DNA of 64,000 nucleotides from Lonicera japonica (lineage: Eukaryota; Streptophyta; Magnoliopsida; Dipsacales; Caprifoliaceae): positions 18,067,127-18,131,126 of the forward strand of contig CM038467.1 in assembly GCA_021464415.1 (NCBI GenBank). The letters are read 5' to 3'. Under the pieces are notes generated by a model. The model was not told the origin of the DNA. It did no database searches and worked only from the letters and a program-made list of their open reading frames with translations. Numbering within the stretch: position 1 is the stretch's first letter; every line of letters begins with the position of its first letter. This document shows, in pieces, positions 41,278-52,700 of the stretch. A program made the translations under genes and the position numbers.

Positions 41278-41912
41278 TTTGGTTCAGATGCTTGGCTGTC
41301 TGAACGGATAAGAGGAAGACTGAAGAGAAGTGATTTTAAAATGTTCTTTCCAACTTTCTGTGCTCCAGCTCTGGGCCCAATACAAGGCTACAGTCGTATT
41401 GGTGAATAAATAAACATGGGCCTTAAAGCCACTCCAAATCATCGGGCCGATATAATTCTGGGTACGTACTCGTGCCAAAACTACAATAAACTTTTTTAAA
41501 AATATTTTTAATCTTATTATTTAACCACACCATCGACCATCTCTTATTCTTTTTAACTTTTTAGAATGGATAATGATATTTAATATTTATCTTTTAGAAT
41601 ATTTTTTAATCACAAAAAATAATTTTAAAATGGTAGAGTATCATTTACTTTTTTAGAATTCAAGAGCCTTTCTCCCTTAGTATATAGAATACTTCAACCA
41701 CTGTTTTTGCTGAGATAAAATTAAAGGAAAAATAATACATTTTATTCGTTTGGTTAGTGTTGTAACGAGAATATTGTAAATTTAATTGCATATTATTTTT
41801 TACATTTTAACGCAAATTAAATAGCAGAGTAGTTAATTTTATCATGTCTGATGTAAACTAGACAGAGACAAACAAAATGTTTGAATGAAAAAAAAATCTT
41901 ATTAAAAATATT
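41278..41912. other. upstream region of the kinase gene
   Basis: This would contain the promoter. I see no clear TATA box in a convincing position. AT-rich; no other gene. Confidence 0.4.
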
Positions 41913-42440
41913 CTATACTACATTGAGTTCATTTATGAGATATTCTAAATAAAAATCCAGTTTTATTTTTAATAAAATAATTAATGTATAATAGCTTACA
42001 ATAACAAATAAATTTTACTCAATTGGGGATAGGTGAATTTTTCAATTATACATAGTATTCTTCGTTGCATGCTAAATGTGTTTTACCATCTAATCAAATT
42101 ATGTTGTATGATTTTAAAATTTAATACATATGCTTATCTATACTATTATAAAATGGAAGCGGTTAGAGTTAAAACAGTCTATACTACATTGAGTTCATTT
42201 ATGAGATATTGCAAATAAAAAAATCCAAGGTTTTTTTTTTAATAAATAATTAATGTACAATATCTTACGATAAGAAATAAGTATTATTCAACTCGAGATA
42301 TTTGGATTTTTTTCAAATGTACATATTACTCTTCATCACATGCTAAATGTGTTTTCCCATTTGAGCAAACTATGTCATACGATTTTAAAGTTTAATATAT
42401 ATGTTTATTTATACTATTATAAAATGAAAGTGGGTAAAAG
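41913..42440 (+). mobile_element. tandem 266-bp units with Helitron-like 5' ends
   Basis: Two diverged copies begin CTATACTACATTGAGTTC at 41913 and 42179. Near the end of each is TCTATACTATTATAAAATGG (about 42137) or TTTATACTATTATAAAATGA (about 42408), resembling the 5' terminus of many plant Helitrons. No CTRR 3' end, hairpin or RepHel coding sequence was found, so the class is tentative. Confidence 0.5.
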
Positions 42441-43670
42441 TAATTATGGCACTTATTTTTGTGATTTTCTTATTTTACACCTATCACTTTTAGTTTAAGC
42501 AAAACGTATAATTAATTGAGCTTGAATTCACAACCTAAAAATTGAAAACTTTATTTATAACCACTAAGTCAACAATAATCTTATGCTAAATTTTGCACAT
42601 ACATAAGAATCAAATATACACACGTATCGCTCGTACGTTTGTATTTAGTTATAAAATATTAATCATAACATCTTTTTTATTTCAAATTAAGTGAAACTTC
42701 TCGAAAAATAAAATAATAAACTTTTAACTTACAAAGTGAAATAGTATTACACAAATGAAGTGAGCCGGGAATGAAAAAGGTGTTGGTGATATATATATAT
42801 ATGTAGTGTATAGTACATACCCCACGGAATTGGGAGGTGCAAAATGCACAAAACAAACACATACACACATGATCTCAAGGAACAATCTATATAACTATAT
42901 TGAATCATCCCCGCAATTGATTATTAATAGCACCACATGCTAGACAAGAGGAGGTTGCATCTGAGGTATATATAAAGGTATAAACACAGATATAGAGTCA
43001 ATGATTGAAACTCAAGCATGTCCACTCTTGGTTTGTACTCTTCTTCATTCACAGACATCAAGTGCGTGCGCACTTACTCACCAATATTAATTATTAGAAC
43101 TTATAATTTGTATGGGCCGTGGATATCCCTTCTTTCTCCTCGGCTACTAGCTTAGCTACTAGGATTATTATCTTTTTTTTTAGACCTTTAGCCCATAGCT
43201 AATTAATTAGTTGTAAACTAATTTTAATAAACTATGGTTAAAGACTAAAAACTATGTTATTATATATTTAGAATCCCCTTTAAAACTTTTTCTGAATACT
43301 TGTTCAGCCTTTTTTTTTAAATCTTGTTTTCGGTAATCTTACTTTCGTAATGGATCCATTTGTTTACGTATAATATTTTATTTTTAATTATGCAGTGAAA
43401 CTCGCCTACTAGATTACGAACTTGCAATCTCTCGATTATGATACAAGTGCTTTATCATTGAACTGGAAATTTATGTGCAAATATTTATGTATGTTTAATT
43501 TCACTACTGATTTTTTAATCTTTCCCACCTATTCTCACGCAACCCACTGCTCTTTGGTCTCCCTGCTGTTCTCTTCCACCTCCCACGCCATTACTCCTCC
43601 TCCACTTCCTATGCCACTACTTTTCCTCTTCCACAACCCCACATCTCAATACTCTCCAAAATACTTCGGT
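42441..43670. other. AT-rich intergenic DNA
   Basis: No gene. A 95-codon frame at 43422-43709 is Ser/Pro/Leu-rich without a domain. Confidence 0.4.
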
Positions 43671-43671
43671 C

Positions 43672-44452
43672 TTATGCTTGGTTTAAAATATCGACCGAAA
43701 CTGATCTGATATGGCCGATACTGAGTCAAAATGGAGCTAGCCGCCCTAGCCATGACACAATATGAAAAAATACCGGTATTTCATTGAATAGACAATATGT
43801 CATCGAAATCGCACCTAATCGCTGATATTTCTTTGGTTATTGAGGTAATGTACAAGATTATGCTGGTGGTAAATGATCAAATAGTAGTATTGCTGCTCGT
43901 GGTGGTTATTATGGAAGTGATCATGGAATGTATTATGATTGATTTTTAAGTAGCAACGAATATTGGGGATTTTGGTACTATCATCACCATGGCTAGCCAT
44001 TTTTTTCCGATTATAGACCATCTAGCGATTCATCTTATCCTTACCCCACAAGTGTCAATTCTCAACCTTCTTTATATCCTCATTGCTAGAGTCCTAGAGT
44101 AATGATACTGATTATAATTCATATTATAATTCCAGGCCTAATTTACTTATATTTAAGATATTTGTGCCTTGTAAGATTTTATTGTTGTCTATTTATTGAA
44201 CTGTGATTTTAAATTTTATTACTAAGTGCGACAGATGTTGATATTTCAATATAGATGATGTAATTTGTACTAGACAATGGTATTGTTCTTATGTAATTGA
44301 TCCATCTTATTCATTTCATACTTTTATAATTTTCGTATTTTTGGGGCCTTTTAAATAGTGAATTGGTGCGCATCACCGAAACCGATATCCGAGTTAAAAA
44401 TTGAGCGGCCGAATTGACCCCTAAAACCTCAACTTTGAACCATGCTAATATG
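43672..44452 (+). mobile_element. degenerate transposon remnant
   Basis: The left end ATGCTTGGTTTAAAATATCG and, from the right, AGCATGGTTCAAAGTTGAGG are partial inverted repeats, and both flanks carry related CGATATC/CCGATAC sequence. Plus-strand frames between 43845 and 44095 read broken Gly/Tyr/Ser-rich peptide (ARGGYYGSDHGMYYD, DYRPSSDSSYPYPTSVNSQP) interrupted by stops, perhaps the C-terminal tail of a lost transposase or captured gene. The family cannot be named. Confidence 0.45.
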
Positions 44453-44715
44453 TTATAAATATATTAACTATGTTATTTTTGTTTGTGATTATATTGTTGT
44501 TACATACTTGTGATCTAACGAAATTTATAAATCTGGTTTTATATACTTTTTTTTATCTTTACTTCTAGTTACGGTAATAATTGTTCATTTTAAGATCCAT
44601 TTTAATATCGGTACTTTTGTGGCTTTAGATCCTCCTACAATTACCATAAGGCTTCTCATTTTTCCTCTAGCAAGAAAGAACATATGTATTTCAAAATGGG
44701 ACAGGTTCAAGTTTC
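44453..44715. other. AT-rich intergenic DNA
   Basis: Nothing recognised. Confidence 0.3.
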
Positions 44716-45322
44716 GAGATTTATGAACACGGATACAGATACGGGTATCGAATACGACACTGCACCGATACGGTGATACGGAAAAATTAGAAAAATATAG
44801 CATACAATACGTATTTGATATGAATAATAAAAAATAATTATAATATATATACATTTAATTATTCATCTATAAGAATTTTATAAATCTATGAACAATATCA
44901 TTAATCTTCACAAAACTAAAACAGACAATTGAGTAATTTAATTGCATAATAACTTAAAAGTAGATATAATATTCTGACTTAAATACCAGAAGAAGGGATA
45001 AAGATCAAACAACGATGATTATAGATGAAGAATATAGTGTTTTGATCGATCGTTTCATCTTCTGTTAAAATAGTTGAATTATTCACTGAGTTGTAAAAGG
45101 GAAGTCCAAGTCTATTTAGGAGGTTTATATACTAAAGAAATTATTTTTTATTTTTAAAGCAACTCCAATAAAAAAAATTACAAAAACCGTATCCCGCATC
45201 CTTGTCGTATCTGAAATTTTAAGAATATCACATACTTTGATACGTATCATGTACGTATCTCATTGTACTAGCGGTGTATCCGATATCGATACTCCGACCC
45301 CAACTGAAGTATCCATACTTTA
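44716..45322. mobile_element. possible element with GATACGGGTATC-type ends
   Basis: The left end carries ACGGATACAGATACGGGTAT; the right end, inverted, carries GTATGGATACTTCAG and CGGAGTATCGATATCGGATA. The ends are imperfect and the interior AT-rich without a frame. Similar degenerate elements are common in plants; I cannot assign a family. Confidence 0.4.
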
Positions 45323-46645
45323 GAGTTCAAAATATTATTGCGAGGCAGGTTTAGGTTTAAAAAAAAAATTGTTTCGAGTCCAGCTAGTACGTATGCGGGT
45401 CGATTTTGGTGTTGGCCGAATCTGCCCCATTGCCATCCCAATAAGATAAGTGGATGGAGAATAAGGTCGGCAAAATTTTCTCGGCTCACCGGCGATCATT
45501 GTTGTCTAAAACTATAAATAGGATAACAAGTAACTCTACCATAATGATCATCTATTATTTGGTTCAAGTTTTCTAGACACTAGTTGTAGTAGATTCTCAT
45601 CGTTGAAAAATTGATTCATTCCGTATGGCGAAGACAATAATAACTTGTTTCACTAATAAGAACTATGTCGTGTTCCACGAGCAGAGTGAACTATATGTGT
45701 TTGATGATTTTTAAAATCAATCGAATAAGATAGAAATTGAATCGATAAAATCTAAAACTCAGTATTTGCAAATTTGTTTGGATGTAACTCCATTCAATAG
45801 AAGTCACCTTTATTTATTTTTTAAAAATGGGTTGGACGAAAGCTTAATATTGCTACACGAATTATATTTTAGGGTCAATATTACAACTTTTGGAAATTTT
45901 AGGGAAGGATTGAAACTATCCCCAAATTTCTGAGTTTATTATGTCAATTCCCCACCTGGAAAATCACATGGAATGTCAAAATTATATGGAAAGAGAAGCA
46001 GGTATGGTAGTTGATCTGATTTATTAATTAGCCTCATATTTAAGAGTTAAGCAGTAAAGACATCACCTTTAGAAAGACGAAAAAGGCCCAGCACCTGCAC
46101 TTTCACCAACATTGAAAAAGTGGCGACGACATGTAAAAGACACTTGTCACATGGTTCGGCAACTTTTCCTTCACAAAAACTCCTCCTCCTGTGCTTGAAT
46201 CTGTAGCACGACGCTTTCTTTTACGCCAATAGACGTAGGAGCACACGCAATAGTGTGTGAATTTAATATAAAATAAAAAAATAACTGATAAAAAATTTAG
46301 TTTGATAGTAAACACGTTATTATTAACCAAAATGTTGCAGCTTCAATTCTTTGCTTAATACTTTTTTTAATTCAATGTCATAACTAAATGTGGTGGCTTT
46401 TAATTTATATATAGATAGATTTTGTGCCATAAAAAAATATATAGACGAAAACAGACAGAAGTTTTATTTCACATGGTAGAAAAGAAAAATGCGAACATTA
46501 ATCTACAATGTACTAATTTCATAACAAATTCATCCGTTAGATTTTTTTTTATTATAGTGAGTTATGATTAGTTGATCGTGTTTCCAAAAATAAAAGCAAA
46601 CTCTTAATTTTGTACATTCAAAAAAGAAATGTTGCATTATGAAGT
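45323..46645. other. intergenic DNA
   Basis: No gene or well-defined repeat found on either strand. Confidence 0.4.
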
Positions 46646-46648
46646 TTA

Positions 46649-47145
46649 GGGTGTGTTTGATTGGCAACATTTTCCACTTGATTTGACAACTTAAGGTGTT
46701 TGATTGACTTTTTTTTCTAGGCAATTCAATTCCCACTTTTGGCTCACACATATGCATTTTCAAGGCAATTGAGGAAAATGTTTTCTTAGGGAGGAGGTGG
46801 TTTTTTGTTTTCTATGCTTGGGCACGGTTCACGAGACAAAGTTTTTACCATTTTCTACATCAAAAATGCCATAACTTAAAATATAAAATTCAAAATAATA
46901 TAAAAAATTAATATTTAAAATATACTAATCAAGATCCATCATGACTATATAATTATGTAAAAAAAAATACCAATAATTTTTTCTACATTAAAAATGTCAT
47001 AATACAACTAATATTTTCCGGGTAGAAAATTTAGGCAATCAAACACACTACACTACATTTTCCATTAAACTCAATTCTAGGCAATTCAATTACGGTAACT
47101 TATTTTCTTTTCATGTAAATTTCACGCTTGCAATCAAACGCACCC
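46649..47145. mobile_element. Tourist-like (PIF/Harbinger) MITE, 497 bp
   Basis: Termini GGGTGTGTTTGATTGGCAA and, from the right, GGGTGCGTTTGATTGCAAG are inverted repeats, flanked by TTA at 46646-46648 and 47146-47148. No coding capacity. Confidence 0.85.
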
Positions 47146-47338
47146 TTAATATATTTTCGAGAAAAAGAAGAACGCGAATTTATTGTTGGAGTCGGAACAT
47201 AAAAAACAATCCCACAATGGCACAATCACCCTACTAAATCTTCCCAGGTGCTAATTGTACTGTTATATAAAGTTATAATGGATTTTAATAGCCAAATTAA
47301 GTGGTGCAAGCTTTTGAGAAATTTATTTTATCCTTATA

Positions 47339-47948
47339 CTCCCTCCGTCTCAATTTAATTGTCCAACTTTGAAAAATTAAAACTTAAGGAGACATAATGA
47401 TTACTCTAAGGCCTCGTTTGATTCACGGATTTTAGTACTCGGGAAAGGAAAGTTGTTCCTTTCCTTTGTTTGGTAAGCACAAATTCTGGAAACACTTTCC
47501 CAAGAGAGGGGAAAGTAGGGGGTAAAACTATTCCTTCCAAAACACATGGAATTGATTTTCCCATGTGATTTTCAAGCATTTATTACACAAATTTTAGACA
47601 ATAATACTCTTACCTAAATACTTTCCATGGTTTACCAAACACAAGAAAGGAAATTTGACAGAAAATTTACTTTCCCACCTCAATGGGAAAGATATGGGAA
47701 TTAATTTCCTTTCCGTGAACCAAACGAGGTCTAAGAGAAAATGCTTATTTCTAAAAATGACCTTTATTTTCCCCCTAATAAAAAAGGTGGCGGAACCCAC
47801 AATAAAAAAAGGTGGCAATAACTTAAAGGGTAATATTGAAAATAATAAAAAGTGTTATAATTAATGACTTGCCAAATATAGAAAGTGGACAACTATTTTA
47901 GGACATCCAAAAATAAAATAGTGGATAATTAAATTAGGATGGAGGGAG
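47339..47948. mobile_element. Stowaway MITE split by a Tourist-like MITE
   Basis: Ends CTCCCTCCGTCTC and, from the right, CTCCCTCCATCC are the Stowaway (Tc1/Mariner) terminus, flanked by TA at 47337-47338 and 47949-47950. Without the nested insertion it is about 285 bp. Confidence 0.88.
47410..47731. mobile_element. Tourist-like MITE, 322 bp, nested in the Stowaway
   Basis: Inverted ends GGCCTCGTTTGATTCACGG and GACCTCGTTTGGTTCACGG, with TAA target repeats at 47407-47409 and 47732-47734, the PIF/Harbinger signature. Confidence 0.88.
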
Positions 47949-47950
47949 TA

Positions 47951-48493
47951 ATTTTATTTTTTAATAGAAAAATGTTTATAATAAGATTAAAACCATAAAC
48001 ATCTCACTTTTAGGTAGTACAAATTTATAGTTAATTAAAAAATCATTCATCATATTTATTAATATACAATCGTCGCGCACTTGTATCGCATGTATAAAAT
48101 AATTAATTATTTCTTAATAAACTACACTAAAACCTATTAATTGAATTTAATAAAAATAATAAAATATAAAATGCTATTAGCAAACGGTCAAAATTGATAT
48201 TGAGCCTAGTTTAAATTTTTATTTATTTTTTGATATTAAGCAAATTTAATGAAATAAATATGAATTTAGAATTGCATATATATAATAAAAAAAATGCATT
48301 TGGAATGAAGTTACACAATCACCCAAAAGGGCAAAGACAAATCGGTTCCATCTAACCGGCTAGCACCACGTACTCCACTCCACAGTCCACACAGTCCCGC
48401 GCCCAGTTTCCATTTCTTTTAATAAAACAACTGGTTTGAATTTTAAACGTAAGGAGAAAGAAATATTAATAATAAACGAAAAAGTAAATTATA
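47951..48493. other. AT-rich intergenic DNA
   Basis: No gene seen. There is a short GC-rich patch near 48355-48410. Confidence 0.4.
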
Positions 48494-49368
48494 TTAAACC
48501 CCCTTATAGTTATTCAGGTTTGCGGATCGCCCCCTAAACTTTTAGTCCTGACAGTTTACCTCCTTCTTCTATAACACATTTGCACTTAGCACCATTCCAT
48601 TACCATACCATTAATTTGATAAAAAATAAGCACGTGCCTTACATATGATGAAAAACTAAATTGGATTGACCAAATTTTCTAGTTATATTATAGATTATGA
48701 TTAATAATTTCATGTTAATTCTTACAATTTTAATTACAATCCCTAAAAATATAACCTTATTGCTAAATGCCCTGTAAAGCCCTTGATGCCAAACGCCCTT
48801 TAAAGCCTTGGTATTTTATCTTCTTCGCTCTCCATCTATTTGGTTGAAGATTATGTTGCCCATCATTTAGAGTTAGGCTGTTTTTGGGTTTCATGGTGGT
48901 TGGCATTACAATAGTGGTGTTGATGGGGTGGTGGTAATTTGGTAGGAACGAGTTGCCTTGAATGAGTGCTTGCATGTGTGTTAATGGTGGTCCAGGTAAT
49001 ACCAAGGAGGAAGAAGATGAATACATTTTATTTTCATATATTTAATTATTTTGATATTTTTTTCTTTAATATTATAAGTTAAATTTATGATTAATTTGAA
49101 AGACACGTGATAAATTAATGAAGTTATCAATAAATTTCACATGTCAAAATGCAATTAGTTTATATTCAAAAACACTTTTTTTGTCTTTTCATGCTTTCTA
49201 TCAAAGGCGTTATATTAATGGCGAATTCTACGGGTTAAAAATATGAGGGGGGTATAATGTGTTAAACCAATGACCAATTCTCCCGGTTAAAAATATGAGG
49301 GGGTATAATGTCGGATATGAAAGTTCAGGGGGCCAACCAGGAAGTCCGACTAATCACAGGGGATTTAA
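48494..49368. mobile_element. non-autonomous element with C-rich termini, upstream of the kinesin
   Basis: The left end TTAAACCCCC, CCCCCTAAACTTTTAG and the right end, inverted, TTAAATCCCC, CCCCCTGAACTTTCAT form extended, imperfect inverted repeats. A 52-bp unit with GGTTAAAAATATGAGGGG is duplicated at 49224-49327. It ends about 350 bp before the kinesin ATG, so it may abut or overlap the promoter. No transposase. Confidence 0.6.
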
Positions 49369-49656
49369 TAAAAACAGAAGAAGAGAGAAATGAAAATGAA
49401 ACTACTGTCGTTCTCACTGCCCCTCCCCACTCCTCCAGTCCCCCTAGTCTTTAGGAATCCTCTCTCTCTATACTCTGCAACTCTTCTTCTTTGTCTTGAA
49501 GAAGAAGAAACAGAGTATCTGTCTCTCCCTTTACACCATCTGCACATCTCTTCTCTCTCACTATGAGACTTTTAGTTAAAGCCTCAAAAACAAATCAAAA
49601 TTCCAACAATGTTGTTCGCTTTACTAATCAAACCACGTGAATGCTGACACATTCTC

Positions 49657-49680
49657 CCTCTCCCTCTCCCTCTTCCTTTT
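49657..49680 (+). promoter_or_regulatory. pyrimidine (CT-rich) tract in the kinesin 5' leader
   Basis: A TCTCCC-repeat tract lies 40-60 nt before the ATG. CT-rich leaders are common in plant genes; no specific function is implied. Confidence 0.4.
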
Positions 49681-49719
49681 CAACTTTTATTATTTTTCTC
49701 TGTGTGAGTGAATCGAGCA

Positions 49720-52700
49720 ATGGCGGCATCTTCATCTAGAGGAAGAAGTAGTTCGCCGTTCAGCCACCGGAAGCCTTCTAGTCCGTACTCATCGTCGTCT
49801 TCCTCTTCTTCGTTCATGAACGGAAAGCTTATACCTCGTTCGTGCTCGTCTTCGGCGACGTCGTTTTATGGTTCCGGCAATGCTATAGGTTCCAGATCCA
49901 TGACTCCAGGTCGGGGACGGAGCGATTCGATGTACTCGAAAGGTTATGGAGGACGTACGTCTGTAGATTTTCCGTCGCCGGAGGAGTTGATCGGAGAGCC
50001 AGTAGATGCGTCGAGATCAGGGGATAGTATTTCGGTGACGATTCGATTTCGGCCTCTGAGGTAATGCTGGATCAGAGTTAATTAGTTTAGATCTACATGA
50101 TTTTGAATTGAAGTAAGTTGAATGTGTAGTATGCTAGTATTAAGCTTTGCTTTGAAATTGCGACTCTGAATTTCTTCTTCCAGTGAACGAGAATTTCAGC
50201 GAGGAGATGAAATTGCGTGGTATGCGGATGGCGATAAAGTTGTGCGGAATGAGTACAATCCGATGAATTTTTATGCATTTGGTACTACTCTTGGCATTCT
50301 GAATTTCAAATATCTGACTATTGTGCTAATTTTTGTCTAAACTCGGCAATTCGCTGAAGAGTACTAACTGAACTGTCTTCACGGCTACACCCTTAAACAA
50401 TGCTAGACAATTGAAACTGCTTTTAAAAATGATTTAACTAGAATTTCTAACTTTATTTTACCAATTCTTACTTCTACAGATAGAGTGTTTGGAGAGTCAA
50501 CAGATACTCAAGAAGTTTATGAAGTAGCTGCTCGTCCTGTTGTCAAGACTGCAATGGAAGGTGTAAACGGTATGTTTACCTTCACATAGATTCTTAGACT
50601 AGATCAAAGTTTTGTGGCGAAGCAAATAAGTGACATATGGTAACACCGTAACAGACAGATTCAGTTCTTAGTTTGTTTGAAACCTTGTTATATGCTTAAA
50701 GGCTTCAAATCAATTGCTTTTGGATTGCTGTGAGTTTTCGCAATTGTAGTTGTAACTGTGTACTAGTTTTCTTGCCATCAAGGTCGATAACTTTAATTAT
50801 TGTAGTAGCAGTTGTTTAAGCTAATGCAAGATTTTCTCAAAGTTCAGGAACAGTTTTTGCTTATGGTGTTACAAGCAGTGGGAAGACACACACTATGCAT
50901 GTAAGATCATTTATTGACCGCATTATATTTCCAAATACTTGCATGCAAGTAAATTATTCGAACATATTAAAAATTGCTTCAGTTTTATCTGCGTATCGAG
51001 GAGCATTGATGTGAATTGATATCGTTATGCTATGATTTTTCTTATCTATGAATCAGCGCAAACATGTGCATTTTTTTTTCCATTTCCATTTTTTTATTCT
51101 TATATTTTTTCCCACATACTGATCTTCACAGGGAGATCACAATTCTCCAGGTATAATACCTTTGGCGATAAAGGATGTTTTCAGCATTATTCAAGATGTA
51201 AGTCTGCTTCAATACTTACAAGGCAATTGCACTATTTTTATTCTCAATGACATTCCTTGGTTTAGCATGTGATGGCATGAATGCTGTACTGTTGCTATCC
51301 CGTAGCAACTACCTTATATACCTTGTGTGTATCATACTCGTTCATACTTTAAATAGGCTTGCCCATTGTTGAAGTATGCACGATTAATTTTGCTCTTGCT
51401 GCAGACGCCAGGACGGGAGTTCTTGCTTCGTGTGTCGTATCTCGAAATCTATAATGAGGTCGGTAATACCAATACACCATACATAAGATAAATGGCAAAT
51501 TTATCTACTTGCATAGGGTTAGTTGTAAGCACTCTGGGACACTCTTCCCACATGCTTCAATGTGCTTTCAGACCTTGAAAACTTTATAGTCTTATTTTTG
51601 TAGAAGGGGTCAAAATGTATCTTTTTACGTACTATATCCATTATTATATATATTTTCTTTCATTTGGATATTGGAATAAAATTGATTCCCTTTTTTGTTA
51701 ATATATATCAAACCAAATTATATACTAAAAAGGCATGTCCCCACCGTGTATATGTCCTATCTATATTTTGACAATGTAGTGTCCTGGTGTTGGTGTATCA
51801 TACATGGTACACACTGTTTTTGCACACTTCTTGTATATTTGAAGAAGGAGATCTGTTTCTTCTGCTTTGTATCTCTATTGTTTGCTACCCTTATCCATGC
51901 GTTTTTATGTTTTGTTTATTGTTTTTCCCACAAATTGTGCCTTATACAAAAATAACATTGACATGGGAAATTTCTCTGATTTACCTTGCACACGGTTCTG
52001 ATATAGGTGATAAATGATTTACTCGATCCAACTGGTCAAAATCTGCGTGTTAGAGAAGATGCACAGGTTTTGTTCTTTTCTTGGGTTTTATACTTGTACT
52101 TCTATTCCTGTTCATGTACAATTGCTTTTCTCGAAACTCAGAAATAAAACTAGTTAATAAGTGTAACTTTGCCAATATGTGATGTTCATATTCTTCAAAC
52201 TCTGTTCACTGTCTCAGACATGCGCACACGCTGAGTTTCATTCGGTAGTTGAGTCCTTATATCATAATTTGGCTTCTTAAAATAACTTGATGTTGTGTCT
52301 AGAGCCATTCATCTTTTTCTTCTTTAACCAATGGGGCTAACACCCCTGAATTTTATTTGCCACATTTGGTTTCTTAATTTAATTTGATCTATGGTTTTAC
52401 AGGGTACTTATGTTGAGGGTATAAAGGAAGAAGTTGTTTTATCTCCTGGGCACGCACTTTCTTTTATTGCTGCTGGGGAAGGTATGTACTTCTATCTGTC
52501 TTTCCAGCCACCCGTCTGAGTCCTAACCATTTTTTGCCTGTGAATGATTTGTTGGTCTTGCTACTGGTTTAACCATTGTCCTCTAATGGCAGAGCACCGG
52601 CACGTTGGTTCAAATAATTTCAATCTGTTTAGTAGCCGTAGTCACACAATATTCACACTGGTATGTTTTTGTTATTTTTAAGAATACTATTTTGTTTTGC

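Noticed and set aside
43422..43709. 95-codon Ser/Pro-rich plus-strand frame
   Set aside because: No domain, no promoter or splice context, and it runs into a transposon remnant.
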